From Fonsecaea monophora (lineage: Eukaryota > Ascomycota > Eurotiomycetes > Chaetothyriales > Herpotrichiellaceae), in the NCBI RefSeq assembly GCF_001642475.1, contig NW_019173934.1, forward strand, positions 372,001 through 436,000: a stretch of DNA of 64,000 bases. The letters are read 5' to 3'. This document shows positions 36,573 to 47,953 of the stretch, piece after piece. Position 1 is the first letter of the stretch, and the number at the start of each line of letters is the position of its first letter. Both the position numbers and the translations under genes were made by a program. The notes below the pieces were generated by a model. It made no database searches, was not told the origin of the DNA, and saw only the letters and a list, made by a program, of their open reading frames with translations.

Positions 36573-37351
36573 ATGGCGACAGCTCCACAGCCTCGTCCTC
36601 CCCCTTCCACCTCAGGCGCACACAGAACCGTCATCACAGTTTCCGTCATTGTAGCCATCCTTGGACTCATCGTCTTCTCGGCTATCTGGGTGAGACGCCA
36701 CAGTCCAATCCAAACCCTCGATGAGCGACAGCTACTGGTTGAACTGCAACGCTCCGGGCTGCGGCGACGTCGACGACAACAAGAAACGCAACAAGACAAG
36801 GGTATCGACATTGGCCTGCTCCAAACCATACCAATTGTCAGATACAATGGTGATTCTGGCCAACTGCGGCGGGCCAAGAGCTTGGACTTGGAACGGGGAC
36901 ACCTTTACCAGGATGCTCTGGGCTGGTCTTTGGAGCAGAGCCAGCGAAACATCAAAGAAATGTATGCAGAAATGGTTGCGAGCGACAAACCCGATTCCAG
37001 AAAATTGAAAGACAAGATCCCCCGAAAACCTGGCTGCGAAGTCGAGGAGCCGGACTGTCCTATTTGCGCACAAGCATTCGTGGAGAATGAAATTCTTCGG
37101 ATTCTTCCCTGCGGCCATCGACATCATCAGAGATGTGTTGACCGGTGGCTGCTAGGATACAGCGGGACATGTCCTGTGTGGTAGGTGGCCAACCAGGGTA
37201 CTGTTCAGACATGTCTGCTCATATGTGTCTGCATAGTCGTGTACGCATGGATTCTTTCCCTCTTCAATCAGTCCAACCATCCGTTCTTCTAACAAAGCCT
37301 GAGCCAGCAGTATTGATGGGGGAGGATCTCGAAGACCGCTGCCGCCACTGA
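36573..37351 (+). CDS. membrane-anchored RING-H2 ubiquitin ligase (putative)
   Basis: Predicted E3 ubiquitin ligase with one N-terminal membrane helix, 240 residues. Exons: 36573-37180 and 37237-37351. A hydrophobic segment (about 19-40) is followed by RRHS, suggesting an N-out/C-cytosol anchor. A basic helical region (60-70) precedes the RING-H2 domain (162-203): CPIC, then PCGHRHHQRC, then CPVC. The last RING cysteine is created by the intron junction (TG|T), which supports the 56-nt intron 37181-37236; without splicing the RING is cut short. The C-terminal tail after the RING is short and unremarkable. The start at 36573 has good context (CCATGG). Substrate unknown. Confidence 0.85.
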
Positions 37352-39186
37352 CCAGTTTGACAGTGCACACTGGACGGTATAGCCGGGTTATGTGCATTGT
37401 GAGCTTGTGTGCCTTGCTGTGGAGCGAATGAAGTCGATGTCGTCCAATTGTCCAGCGCTGTGCTCCATTCACAACGACCCTTTGTCGCTGACGCTCGTCG
37501 TCTGTAGCACTCGCAATGCTGTATAGAATATCTATCGATGCTGTTTGCCTCTTTCCATTGGTATTCGTGGTTCTTGTCGTCCTAGGAAGCCCGATAGACA
37601 CTGTCAGCCTGACCATATCGTTTCTTCGACCTGCGCTTTGCCGCAGTCACTTCGCTCGAATCCAGTCTGATCAACTGCCCGCTATACTTTCCGTTGTTGA
37701 TTCCCTTTACCGCTTGGCGCGGACATTAGGAAGATATTGTCCACGAATCTTCCTAGACAGTGACGCATCAGTCTCTTCCCACTTACCAACATTCCCATTC
37801 ATCTCTTCTCTCTTCCTCATCCCTTGTCGTGCCCTGCGCAAGAGAGGCACCTTCGCGCGGTGCAGGGCGTAAGTACCCAGCCTAGCTGGGGAAACCGAGA
37901 CCTCTCTATAGTTGCGAGACGCGACATCGTGGGACTCAATCTTCCGTCAGATCGACTTCGACGTCATCAGATGGAAAATGTCGCCGTCGAGCAGAGACTC
38001 TCTGGGATGAGAACGACAAACTACTTTCCCAAGTTCCTTGTCATGTCGACACATTCGACGCTCATTCTCGTTCCAAATTCCGACAACCCAAATGCCTGCA
38101 CCAGCAACTTGACGTTGCTTTCTGCGCATCCACGACGCGTGAGCAGACCTTTAGGCCAAATCATGTTGGAAATCGTCAAAACTAAACCAACTTCAACTAT
38201 TCGCAACCACTCGACAATTTGTAACCACAGAGACCTTTTCGGCTCTTTGATTGCATTGCGTCATGGTAAGCTGTCTGAAACCCCCCAATGCACACTTCTG
38301 CTCACATAATTAGGAACTCTCCCTCCAATAGCGACACATCAGCTGTTTCACCAGAGCTGTGCCAACTTGGCTGTAAAGGCACTTTACAAATCGATATCCA
38401 TCAGCAGAGAGCTTGAGCTTGCGATGAGCTTACCTCCATAGAACATCATCGACATACCAGACTCTTATCTCAACGACGCTGAAGTCTTGCGCCGGCCAAT
38501 AACGCGCAAGAACCCTGCTGGTTGCGCAAGTCGCACTTGAAAAACGAAAAGCCCCTTCGCGTCCTTTGACGTGATGAAGAGAAAAAACATAACACACTCC
38601 GTGATTTCAGATCACCCGCACAAACCTCGTCCTCTCTGCTTGTCCACTCTGCCACACCAGATTAGCCTTGCCTCGTCGTCTCAAGACACTACTTCTTGCC
38701 TTTCCAACAAGAGTTTTATTTTCCACCTCAACAAGATTCAGGCACACTTTGGCTTCAATCAATCATCATCGTCAACTGCTTACCCTACAGGGGTGTACAC
38801 TAGAGAAATCAAATCACACAGCGCATTAGTGACACGATTTTTTTTTTCCTTCTTCTCTCTATTCACACAGAGACGTACGATCAGGCAGCAGACTCGATTG
38901 TCACGCCCGGTGTCTCCCTTTTATTGACGATGTCCATTCTCACAACATCATATGGTCACATCGTCCCAGCGCGCACACATACACAGTGCCGCCCATTTTC
39001 GGAGACGGAACCGGTTTCAGTCATCAAGCGGAGCAGAACTCAAACAGACAAAAAGGTGTGCGAACCTCATTATATAGAGCTTAATTGTCTTCCCCTCCCC
39101 CAACGAAAGAGCTTGCAACGTGCTTTGCCAGACAAACAAATTCCAACATTTTCCAGTGCTGAACAATCGGAAAACTTTCACATGTG

Positions 39187-39256
39187 CACACACACGCACA
39201 CGCACACGACCAAAAGGCACGCATCTTCGCATCGATGCATCGATGCATCAGTGCAT
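39187..39256. repeat. CA/CG simple repeat followed by ATGCATCG palindromic repeat
   Basis: Alternating pyrimidine-purine tract (cacacgcacacgcacac) followed after about 20 nt by overlapping self-complementary GCATCGATGC / GATGCATC words. It lies in noncoding DNA. Confidence 0.8.
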
Positions 39257-41503
39257 CATTGTATCATCGTTAGTGGTACCTCTTCTGCCCGACACGTTCG
39301 GACAAGGACAATACCACTCCTCTCTGAGGTGGAAGACTGGCCAGCCGGCCTGCTGTACGATGTCAACAACAACAATAACAAACAGAGCTCACACGCGCGA
39401 CCTGTGACCTGGGCTTTTCTTCATTCGAGCTTCATCTGAGCTTCATCTGGGATCTAGACAAACACACAAACAACCCAGTTTCGAAGACGACGACAACAGC
39501 AACCGAGCCGTCCATCATCATAATCAACACATGGGGCCCCAACCTTCTCAATTTGCCAACCGCTAGATCTCTCAACGTGCATGCCCAAAACAACCCCTCT
39601 CGAAAGGGATAGGCGAGCTGACGAGCAAGGAACTTTGACGGCAGGAGAACAGGGGCAAGCAAGCCAAAAAAGCGAGGGTGGGAGTGTTGATCGAGGACCT
39701 TGACCGTTCTTCTGTCTCCTCTTTCTCTGTTCTCTTCCTTTTTTCCTTTTTTCCGCCCGAGAGAGGGAGAGAGATGGGGTGAAAGGGAGGAGGAGCAGAC
39801 AACAATATGGAAGCCCTAAGTGAAGGAAAATCCTGTACCCTAACAAACGAGGTCTTCGTGTTACACTGAGCACAACAACTACCAAAAAAAATTTTTGTAT
39901 GGATATCAACCAGACTCTATCTTCTCCTCACTCCCCGTCCGGACCAATTGCTGGCAGCAATAGTCATGTCCTACTAAGTCCTTGATTACCCACCCTGTTT
40001 GTTTTTCTCTCCCCCCTCCCCTTTCCTTTCCTCCTCAGTGCTCCTGGTTCATCTCTAGCTTAGGCATCCATCTCTTGGGAACTCGGCGTCGAGAAATTCC
40101 GCTCGGTCACGCACGGTGTTGCGGCTATGCAACAGCGCCCAACCTGTTTGTTTTCGCGCACGCCCTGTTCCGGGCCTCGAATTTGGGTCATGAGTAGGGC
40201 CGCAGGTTCTTTCTGCAGGTAGTGACGGATCCTCAGCCTTGCAACCATCCTGAACAGCCTCCTTGTAAGTCGCTGATTGGCTCAGGCACAGGCTAGTTGG
40301 CATGTATAGACACCCCCTTCGCACACCGCCTTTTCCCTGCGCCCGATTTGTATGCGAACGCCCGACCACGTCAACTTTGGCAGAAATCCGTAGAAGCCGG
40401 AGTGATGGGCACTTGGGAATGAACCACCTGACAGACAGACAAGACAGACGAACAGACGAACAAACAGAACGTGCCGTCCCATTTGCGCATCTCGCGTCAA
40501 TGAAAGGCAAGACTAGGCCGGGCCGACCCATGCGTTGTTCGCCCATGCCTGATTCGCTCTTCGGCTCCTAAAACATGGGCTTCTCAATCAGGCAATTCCC
40601 GCAGTTCCCAGTGACAAAATGTTGAAGAGAGAGAAAAAAAAAAGGGGATTGGGGTCCACCTGTTCGCACCACAGTTCGCATCTGTTCCCGGGGCGGGAAA
40701 GCTAAATTAACGCGCCCAATCAATGCAATGCCTTATCTCAACCTCAGCCCTGCACTTGAAAGAGGCGCCGAGAACTGGTACTCGTGTTATATAGCAATGC
40801 ATAGAGTTTGGGAGGTGGTGACCCACGTTGGTGAGGCGATGAGAAGGAAATGACGCTGGCTCGGAGTAATAGGGGGGAAAAAGGCGCCGATGTTGTGTAG
40901 CCACTCCTTCGAGACTGGTCTAGCGGATGCTAAGGATTGGTGTCGAGCCAGTGAGCAAGTATGGACTCATTGGTATCAGTAATTATTAGGCAGTTCGTCC
41001 GAGAATGAGATTTAGCCCTGCAAATCGCTTACATTGCCTTTGTGAAAAGCCGAAGACCAGCAAAAAGCCTCTGCTACTCAGATCACCCCAACCGGTACGA
41101 GTTTTGCGTCCCATTGTTTCTTCGACTCTACTTGTAGCTTTGGACAATATTGCCAGAGACTTAGCATCCTCGCCATGCGGCTCGATGATTTCATTACCAC
41201 AATTTACTTCGTCAAGACTGGTCCCGGCACCTGACGCTTTATCACCCCACAGTCAACGACCGCAGTGCGAATGCTAAAGATTACGGTGCCTTGAGGTTGG
41301 GCACGTATACCAAGTATGATGAAAGAACCCAACGTAAAGATAGCATTCGAGGGATTCGGACCAGTGGTCAAAGTCGTTTGCACAGGAGAGAAACAAAAAA
41401 CACCAATTGCTTTGCCATTGCTAACTAAAAGAGTGGCTGTGTCCAGAGTCCGTTCTCGTGGCAGGATCGATGCAGGCTCTCGCCTCCCACACGGGCTGTG
41501 TGC

Positions 41504-41530
41504 CATCATCATCATCATCATCATCATCAT
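41504..41530. repeat. CAT microsatellite
   Basis: Nine CAT triplets followed by an imperfect continuation. It lies just beyond the 3' end of the DUF6594-A gene. Confidence 0.9.
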
Positions 41531-41685
41531 CTCATCATTATTGCAGAAAAAGAAAGACACCATGAGCATTTCTCGCCAAAGCCACAGGTCCGTTGTCCAC
41601 CCATGAATCATTCCTGGCCTCTGCCGCAACTCGTCGAACCCGTCACGCGTCCAGCTCGTTTTCCTTGGGTCTCGAACCCGTCGTC

Positions 41686-42700
41686 CTAGCACGAATTCCC
41701 ATTAGAATTTCCCACAAAGACGACCAGAACAGCTGCAAAGGCAGAAGACGCCACGAAACACTCGGCTCGTTTGGGTTTGGCAACCAATGAGACCACTGTG
41801 GAAAAGAGAAGAGTGCACGCTATAATAACCGCCATCCTCGTCATGGAATCATCCAGGAGATATATTCCCACAGCGGCAATGGTTGGGAGCACCGAGGCTA
41901 AAATGGTCGACAGAGTGTCGATGGCGTTGGTGATATAGCTGTCAGGATAGTTGATGATGTGTTTGTGTTTTCCTGCACCTGCCCACGCCTCGGTCACCGA
42001 GAGAGGGTCATGGAGTTTGTGGCCTATGTGTTTGTGGTAGACAGATTTCACCATCTTATCGATGAATCTTGAGAGAGCGTCTCTATCAGTGTACAATCCG
42101 GCCACCGATGTTAGGTCCTTAATGTTTTCCTCGTCCCATGTCTCGTACTCATGAGCTGTGAGAAACAGTTCTCCACAGCCGTCTGGCTCTTTACAGCCCT
42201 TTGGCTCTTTACACCCGTCCCGCTTCTCGAGCAACTCGTGAAGCGTGGCCAAGTCGGACTTGTTCACAGGAGCCAGTCGACAGAGGGAGGCAAATTGCAG
42301 AAGGGCAGTGTCTGGTAGGTAAGCACCAAGGATGTCAACACAAATTCTTCCCGAGACGGGCCACGGACGGAGACGCTAAGGGGGAGGTTTACGCACTGTA
42401 CTCCTTGAGCAGCTTTCGCATCTCGAGAGTTCTGGTCCACTGAAGACCAGTACGAGGATGCTCGTGTGGGCCTTTCAGAGCCGAGATGTCGTACTCGAAC
42501 TCTTTTCTCAGCGGGTCGCCGGAGTTGCGGTCGTCCCTGATGGCTACCAGCAGGTCATGCTCCAAATTCACAATCTCAGCCTGTTGGCAGAGCAGGTCCC
42601 TGGCATTCAAGATGAGAAACCTTCGGAAGATACAAAGCTCCTGATAAGAGCCCATCAGACCTGCAAGCTCATTGTAGCCGTCCATTTTCGTTGCCTCCAT
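41686..42700 (-). CDS. DUF6594-type membrane protein A
   Basis: Fungal membrane protein of the family I recognise as DUF6594, function unknown. Exons on the minus strand: 42700-42397 and 42311-41686, 309 residues, with a phase-1 GT-AG intron of 85 nt (LKEY|N-TALLQF). Family features: a start GYNELAGLMGSYQELCIFRRF, NARDLLCQQAEIVNLE, a central charged helical part, then HKHIGHKL. The C-terminal block has three hydrophobic helices (about 225-305) ending AAVLVVFVGNSNG. Between about 115 and 135 lies a repeated KEPxGC segment, an oddity. M6 (42685) aligns better with the paralogue start and may be the true initiator. It heads the first copy of the proposed module (labels RPL-1, RPL-2 downstream). 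Confidence 0.8.
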
Positions 42701-43427
42701 GTTGGACCGTACTTGAGATAGAAGAGTGATCTCCTACAACAACAGCCCTGATCGGAGGCAGACCTGGGAAGAGCGCAGCGCAGAGGTGCAGAATGAGGCT
42801 CACAACACCCCTTCACCGCATGCAGTGCTGAGTTGGCAACCCGGCTGCATGGTGTGCCCAAACCACGGAGCAGACCAGTGACAGAGGCTGATGGGTCATA
42901 GTGTCACAGACTACTTGCTGCAGCCTGCGACGAATGATTTGCGACTAGAGAAAGAGACAGGAGCAGCAGGGAGGGTTCAGGGTTAGGAGCCAGCCATCCG
43001 CGAACCCCAGACACTCTCAGATGGCGGTTTGCTGCGACCACCAATGGCAGCTTTCCGACCCAGGTAAAGGCGGCAGCACATGGCTGCGTGATAGCTGTGA
43101 CGGTGTTGGGGTCGCGAGAGTGGTTTGCTCAATTGACTTCAGGGGAAGGAGACGTGGAGGGGGGGGGGTCCCGAGACAAACATCTCCAAAAAGCATAAAA
43201 AGCAGCCGGCATTGCTCACGGCGAACACTCTCTTTCCTTCGCTCGATCTTTCTTTCTCACGTTTCTTGTGACCTTTCCTTTTCCGACCCACGAAGAATCG
43301 CCCTCGGATTGGGGGACGCCAATTTAATCCGCAGGCGAGGCTAATACACTGAGAACACACCTGATTGACTGTTTCCGGCAGTTCGCTACTGAAAGAAGCC
43401 TTACCCGTAACAGCACCAACCCCGACC

Positions 43428-44252
43428 ATGCCCGCATATTTGAACAGTCTGACATCCATCTTCGACTTTCTCTTCGATCCTCCCTGTCTGTTTGTATCTT
43501 GACGAGTCCTGGGACAAGGAAAAAAACCCCCAAAGATCTGCAGAAATCCTGCCTTTCCGAGTGGAAGTTGATGGCAAACCGCCAACCGTGACAAAGTGGA
43601 TCATACGGGGGGCTGTTCAATGCGGGTGAAGTTCGGGCGAATTTCTTGGTACAGAAATCATTGCTCTGTCAACCACATCAATGGCCTACCAGCCCAGGAA
43701 GAATCTTCGAACGACTTCGGGCAGAGACCCAGCAGCATCTCGACGGCGCAGAATGAATGTCCGAAATACTCGAGTTCTTCTGACGGGTGCGATATCTGTC
43801 TGGTCGCAGAGGGAAACATGCGTTGGATGGCATGCTCGTGCACGGCTTCGGATCAGCTGACTGCCACCTGATGAGCCTGAATGTTGCCGTGCAACCCCCC
43901 CGGACCGTCGTTTCAGACTTGAGGAAGCTGTTGGTGGGCTGCCCTACTTGTGCACTGGTGGATCGTTCTTTCGCAAAGCAGGTAAGGATCAAGGAGCTAA
44001 CAGGGTTCCACTAACGCCCTACGAGTTTCTCCTCACACCGTGAAGTCGTTCCACGCGACCAAACGCGTCTGCTACCACGCACGCTACGCCGAGATCAACA
44101 CATTCGCGAGCCTCGGACACGACGCCGCAACAGTCTTACAAAACTCAATGCCAGAGCACCAGAGCACCGACGACACGGTTCAGCGGTCTTTGAATTACAT
44201 GACGAAGCCACCCCTGACTTGTGCGGACAGCTGTGAATTTGGGTCTGCCTGA
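43428..44252 (+). pseudogene. candidate decayed multi-exon gene (unrecognised)
   Basis: A TATA-like box and a CT-rich leader precede an ATG at 43428 (MPAYLNSLTSIFDFLFDPPC). Splicing 43494-43654 (GTATCT...TTGGTACAG, phase 0) joins to KSLLCQPHQWPTSPGRIFER and FERLRAETQQHLDGAE, then a stop at 43754 and a second at about 43775. The same frame then reopens as DGMLVHGFGSADCHLMS and LRKLLVGCPTCALVDRSF up to a good donor (CAG|GTAAGG at 43981). A phase-0 acceptor before 44046 leads to SFHATKRVCYHARYAEI and a stop at 44252. The spacing of phases suggests a real but broken gene. A GCPTC-type motif faintly recalls N-terminal regions of fungal HET-domain proteins; this is weak. It could also be chance. 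Confidence 0.25.
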
Positions 44253-44807
44253 CACTCGACCGCCGAGTCCGCCTGAAGCGACAAGCCCAAAGGCCTGGAC
44301 TCCTCCGCCTGCAGTATCCCTGTAAGGGGCTATTCATCTGCGCAGGACATTCTTCCCCATGAACACACCATCCTGTGGCTTTCCCAGCAGTCTTCAAGGT
44401 TAGAGATGGAGGCAATGTGTCCAAGTTTACCCCCTTCAGCGCCCTTCTGCACTAATCTCGGCGCCGTCCAAGGGTCATCACAGAACTCAGATCCGTGAAT
44501 AAGCACGAGCGGGCTTTGGTGGTGCTTTACGAGGTACCGAGCACCGGTAACCCGGTACATGGGTCAGAATCGCAGTCGTTGAAGCCCGCCCCCCTTTTTC
44601 TTTTGTTGTGATGTCTATTGCACGTGCACCTTTCTTTCCCCCTGTGTCCTCGCTGTGTCCTCGTGCTGTAACTGCTTGTCGAAAGCTCGTCAATATCACT
44701 CTTTGATTCGTTTCTTTGGAATCCTTTTGGAGGGGGGAAAGCTGAGATCTCTTTCATTTCTCTCCTTCCCTACGAGAACGATTGGCGTCCAACCTGTGAC
44801 CATCTTC

Positions 44808-44820
44808 AAAAAAAAAAAAA
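44808..44820. repeat. poly-A run in the RPL-1 leader
   Basis: Thirteen A residues ending 11 nt before the RPL-1 ATG. A-rich leaders are common in fungi; length polymorphism is likely. Confidence 0.9.
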
Positions 44821-44831
44821 CCGTCACACTC

Positions 44832-45839
44832 ATGGCTGTGAATATCCAATTTCACTGCAGCCAAAGCAGCCAGCCAGTGGTCACCGTGAATATCTTTCCT
44901 CCCAATCATGAAAACGATCAACGAACACCCACGCAGCTGCCCACACAGTTGATTTTCGACAGGCATCGTCCTGATGACCCTCCCCAAAGACACGGCGTCA
45001 GAGAAAATTCCCAACCTCCCTCGCTGCCACCACCAACCGAGAGTGACATTGATGCCACCACAAAAACTCCAGGGGGTGTTAGAGGTGTGTTGAAACGAGG
45101 TCTTACATCTGCAAAATGGAAGCCATGGCATAAAGGAGATCCCCGTCTGAGCTTGAAAAGGCGTTTGATGGGCGGAATTTTCTACCAATCACAAGTGAAA
45201 AGGACGGTCGATAGACGTGGTGGCGGCTGCGGCAGGGAGAATAGGTCCCACAAGGCTGCAGGGCAAAATTTCAGAGGTAGTGGTCAGGTTTCTTCTGCCT
45301 GTCCTCCAAGATCGAGCGACTGCTGCTTCCCTGCGTCGAATCGTCAACAACCCACACCGGAGGGCGATGGTGCGGATGGTGCAGGTCCCAACTGTGTTGT
45401 CCCAGCCGTACTCCCTGTGCGAGAACCATTGATTGCGGGCAACAACCCCCGGGTGCGTGAGTACAGAAGCCTCGAGCTGATTGTGCAGATGCGCAATGGC
45501 GAGGTAGATTACTTCCTCGCGACCATGGACACCGGCGCCGACCTCAACATGATGACTGCGACTGCGGCGGCTGAGCTGGGGTATGAGCCCGGCGCGGAAA
45601 TGAGGGACACGATTGTAGGAGGCATCGAAGGGCATGTAGCTGTCTCGATGGGGACGGTCCAGATCCCGTTCTGGCTCCGGTGTAATAGCAAGCAACGATC
45701 GGCCGAGTTCCACATTGTGCATGACCTTGCTGGCCACCGAGCCCTCCTGAGTGTGGAGCTGACCATGAAGCTGGGTCATCTTCCTCGACCTCAATGTAAG
45801 GCATGCGAGAATGCTGTGCTCGGCAGCGCCTCGTCCTGA
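44832..45839 (+). CDS. retropepsin-like protein RPL-1 (DTG motif intact)
   Basis: Single-exon protein of 335 residues with a retropepsin-type aspartic protease domain in its C-terminal third. The active-site motif is DTGAD (233-237) in the context LATMDTGADLNMM. The flanks fit the fold: beta-strand-like LELIVQMRNGEVDYF before it, FHIVHDLAGHRALLSVELTMKLG near the end (the usual Ile-Leu-Gly position reads ALLS). The N-terminal 170 residues are low in complexity: Pro/His/Arg-rich with a basic GVLKRGLTSAKWK patch. No signal peptide or membrane helix. Such domains act as homodimers, each chain giving one aspartate. Not obviously part of a retrotransposon: no reverse transcriptase, integrase or LTR nearby. 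First DTG member of the duplicated module. Substrate unknown. Confidence 0.7.
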   Translation: MAVNIQFHCSQSSQPVVTVNIFPPNHENDQRTPTQLPTQLIFDRHRPDDPPQRHGVRENSQPPSLPPPTESDIDATTKTPGGVRGVLKRGLTSAKWKPWHKGDPRLSLKRRLMGGIFYQSQVKRTVDRRGGGCGRENRSHKAAGQNFRGSGQVSSACPPRSSDCCFPASNRQQPTPEGDGADGAGPNCVVPAVLPVREPLIAGNNPRVREYRSLELIVQMRNGEVDYFLATMDTGADLNMMTATAAAELGYEPGAEMRDTIVGGIEGHVAVSMGTVQIPFWLRCNSKQRSAEFHIVHDLAGHRALLSVELTMKLGHLPRPQCKACENAVLGSASS

Positions 45840-46512
45840 CCGGTGTAAGGAGGATGGAAACTCCTATCCTGGTGGAGGGCGCCTGTTCTGTTCTTGTTCG
45901 ATTGTCTGGGTCAGTGACGTGGCAAGGGAGGGCGGAGGAGCCAAAAAACTGTTGAAAAAAAAAGGAAGGCTTCAAACGGGGCGTTTTTGGGCTCGCTGTA
46001 CAAATGAGGAGTGAATGTAGAAATAGATGGACTTCTGATTCGAAAAAGGGTTCTCACCGATACTTTTTGTATGAGACTCCCCAGACACATGACGGCCGCC
46101 TCTATTGGCTGACATCTCCCTGCTTCAAGGCCATACAGACCAATGGTGCTCAGAACCCGACCTCCCTTGAAAGGTAAGGGGCTTAATTGCCTATGCTGCG
46201 AGGCGTAGTCGTGGCTGAATAGACCTGGTAGTGTTAGGCACGTATGATGACCGCCTGCACAGCACTTTGGTGCCTTGGTGCATCAATCTGCTCCCGTGCG
46301 CACAACTGGATGGATGTGTCCGTAGAGGTCCATCTTCTGGTTGCCTTGTCCCTATGGAGTTCTTGTTTCCCTGCAGCAGCGGTCAAACCAAGGGGGGGTG
46401 CTCAGCCTCAAGAGCAGTTTCTATAGATCCCCTATAATTGCTGCTAGCCGCCACTCGACTGCGTGTGAAAGAGGAAGGGGGAAAAAGCCAAACAGATTGA
46501 ATAGTCCCCACC
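45840..46512. other. spacer RPL-1 to RPL-2
   Basis: 673 bp between two same-strand genes, matching the 658-bp spacer between RPL-3 and RPL-4. It contains a run of A (about 45954-45963) and a TATA-like CCTATAATTG at 46431-46440. No gene seen. Confidence 0.5.
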
Positions 46513-47176
46513 ATGGATACACCAGGAATACCAGCTGAAAACCGTGAGAGTATTCTCAAAGACGATGGCGAACAGCAGCAGCAGCAGCAGCAGCGAGAGT
46601 ACCCTTTCGAGAATCGTGAGAACGTCATGATCGTCAACAGTGTCGGGAGATGGCAACCTCTGCTTGCATCGGTAGATTGTGACCTGCCTCGTCACCGAAT
46701 CGATCTGGGGACCTTGAGACGAGTCTACGACCAGCAAGTGACGTTCACTCCAGATGAACACTCTCACCCCGGTTTCCCTGGCAGCTGCATCGGTACGATC
46801 ACGTTGAGATGCAATTCGACTGACAGTCCCGATGGCTTCAAGGGAGAATTCTGCATAGTTAGCAGCGATGACCGGGGTGTGATCCTGACCAGGTCATTGA
46901 GACAACGTCCTGGGCAGAACGCGATCCTCCCTGTCGCAAACCAGAGTGACCTGAGCACCAAAGGTAAGCTTGCAGCTCACTCTCGTTGTGGTTCTTGCTT
47001 GCTTGCTGTTTTGGGGATCCGCTTCCACCGTTACTTACACTTGTGGAACAGAAAAACAGCGACAGAAGGAAGAGGCCAAAAAAGAGGCCAAGCGGAGAGA
47101 GAAGGAGAAGAGCAAGAAGAAAGAAGAGGACCGGCACGAAAAGGACAAAGAGATAAGAGGAGAGTCTTCGAAGTAG
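46513..47176 (+). CDS. retropepsin-like fold protein RPL-2, catalytic motif lost
   Basis: Exons 46513-46963 and 47052-47176 give 191 residues; the 88-nt intron has a GTAAGC donor, phase 1. The N terminus holds a CAG-encoded run of seven Gln (21-27). The core resembles fungal retropepsin-like domains: GRWQPLLASVDCDL, where DCD (55-57) stands at the DTG position, and EFCIVSSDDRGVILTRSL, which matches the usual F-x-V-x-x-D-D-x-D-V-I-L-G-R pattern. Without DTG it should lack protease activity. The second exon encodes a Lys/Glu-rich tail (KEEAKKEAKRREKEKSKKKE), probably a charged helix. Intron place, phase and donor match RPL-4. Family membership is by eye and needs profile comparison. Confidence 0.6.
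46573..46594 (+). repeat. CAG repeat coding for polyglutamine in RPL-2
   Basis: Consecutive CAG codons encode seven Gln in the disordered N terminus. Likely length-variable between strains. Confidence 0.9.
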
Positions 47177-47921
47177 CCATCTGTATCCTGAGAGGGATGG
47201 CGGACATACCCTTCCTTTTTCTTTTTTTTGAGTGGGTGCTGGGACTCTTTTTTGGAGGATGAGAAGAGGCCAGAGGAGGGGGGAGGGGGGGGATAAAAAA
47301 GGCAAACCAGGTTTTTATGACTACTTATTCTTCTTCTTCTTTCTTACACCACGGGGTTGTAATGCCCTGGGAGCATCAAGAGCGTAATATGGGGAGTAAG
47401 GACTCCCGGTCAACATGGCGGTGAGGAGAAAAAGAAGACTATGGCTCTTCTCTTTTTGTTTGGGCAGTCACGTGTGTCTAGTCCTCAGTCGATTCGCCGG
47501 AATAACAAGAGCAAATCAAGTCGTGAAACGGAAAGAGCAAATTTCCTTCACAATGATTCAATATGTCAGGTCATTCAAAGAAGGGAAGGGGGTGGGGGTA
47601 ACACAATGAATGCGCTCCTGTGACAAGAGAAAGAAGGCTTTGCGCCTTCCCAGGGGTTTTCAGCCTCGCTGCCTCGTCACATTTTCTCGGGTCCACAATT
47701 GAAATTAAGCAAAAGAGGCAGTTCCCGCGGCTTCCCGCTCCCGCGTCCAACTTTCCAACTGCCAGAAACTAATAATCGATGGGTTGAACAATGGTCTGGT
47801 TCTCACTTTGATATCGAAAGTGAGTGCGCGCACAGGGGGGAGGGGAGTCCCTTTTTAGGGAGGGGGGCTGACTGACTGAATGATTGACCGACCTATCGTC
47901 CCAGGGGCCTGAAGAAGTCGC

Positions 47922-47945
47922 TCATCCTCATCCTCATCCTCATCT
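47922..47945. repeat. CATCCT minisatellite
   Basis: About four tandem copies of the hexamer, just upstream of the candidate gene at 47954. Confidence 0.85.
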
Positions 47946-47953
47946 TGTCCCGG

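Larger units (their letters stand above)
37352..41685. other. gene-poor stretch before the accessory cluster
   Basis: About 4.3 kb with no supportable protein gene. It includes strong splice-like words (GTAAGTACCC at about 37870, GTAAGCTGTC at about 38264, CTTTAG and AATTAG acceptor-like sites), a run of T at 38830-38839, a CA/CG-rich simple repeat (about 39187-39211), an ATGCATCG repeat (about 39231-39256), CT-rich tracts (39700-39780, 40000-40040) and a CAT microsatellite (41504-41530). Open frames here have low-complexity, UTR-like composition. A noncoding or long-leader transcript is possible. Confidence 0.4.
42701..44831. other. intergenic region between DUF6594-A and RPL-1
   Basis: 2.1 kb between divergent genes. 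It contains a TATA-like ATAAAAAG (about 43195-43202), a CT-rich leader and a candidate decayed or unrecognised gene (43428-44252, listed separately). A 13-nt A run (44808-44820) directly precedes the RPL-1 start. Confidence 0.5.

Noticed and set aside
37516..38309. Overlapping plus-strand frames after the RING gene
   Set aside because: Splice-like sites exist, but no frame shows a domain or a consistent exon chain; kept only as a finding on the gene-poor block.
41640..41700. tRNA T-arm-like GGGTTCGAGACCC on the minus strand
   Set aside because: The stem extends only about three pairs and no acceptor or anticodon arms can be drawn; it also abuts the DUF6594-A coding end.
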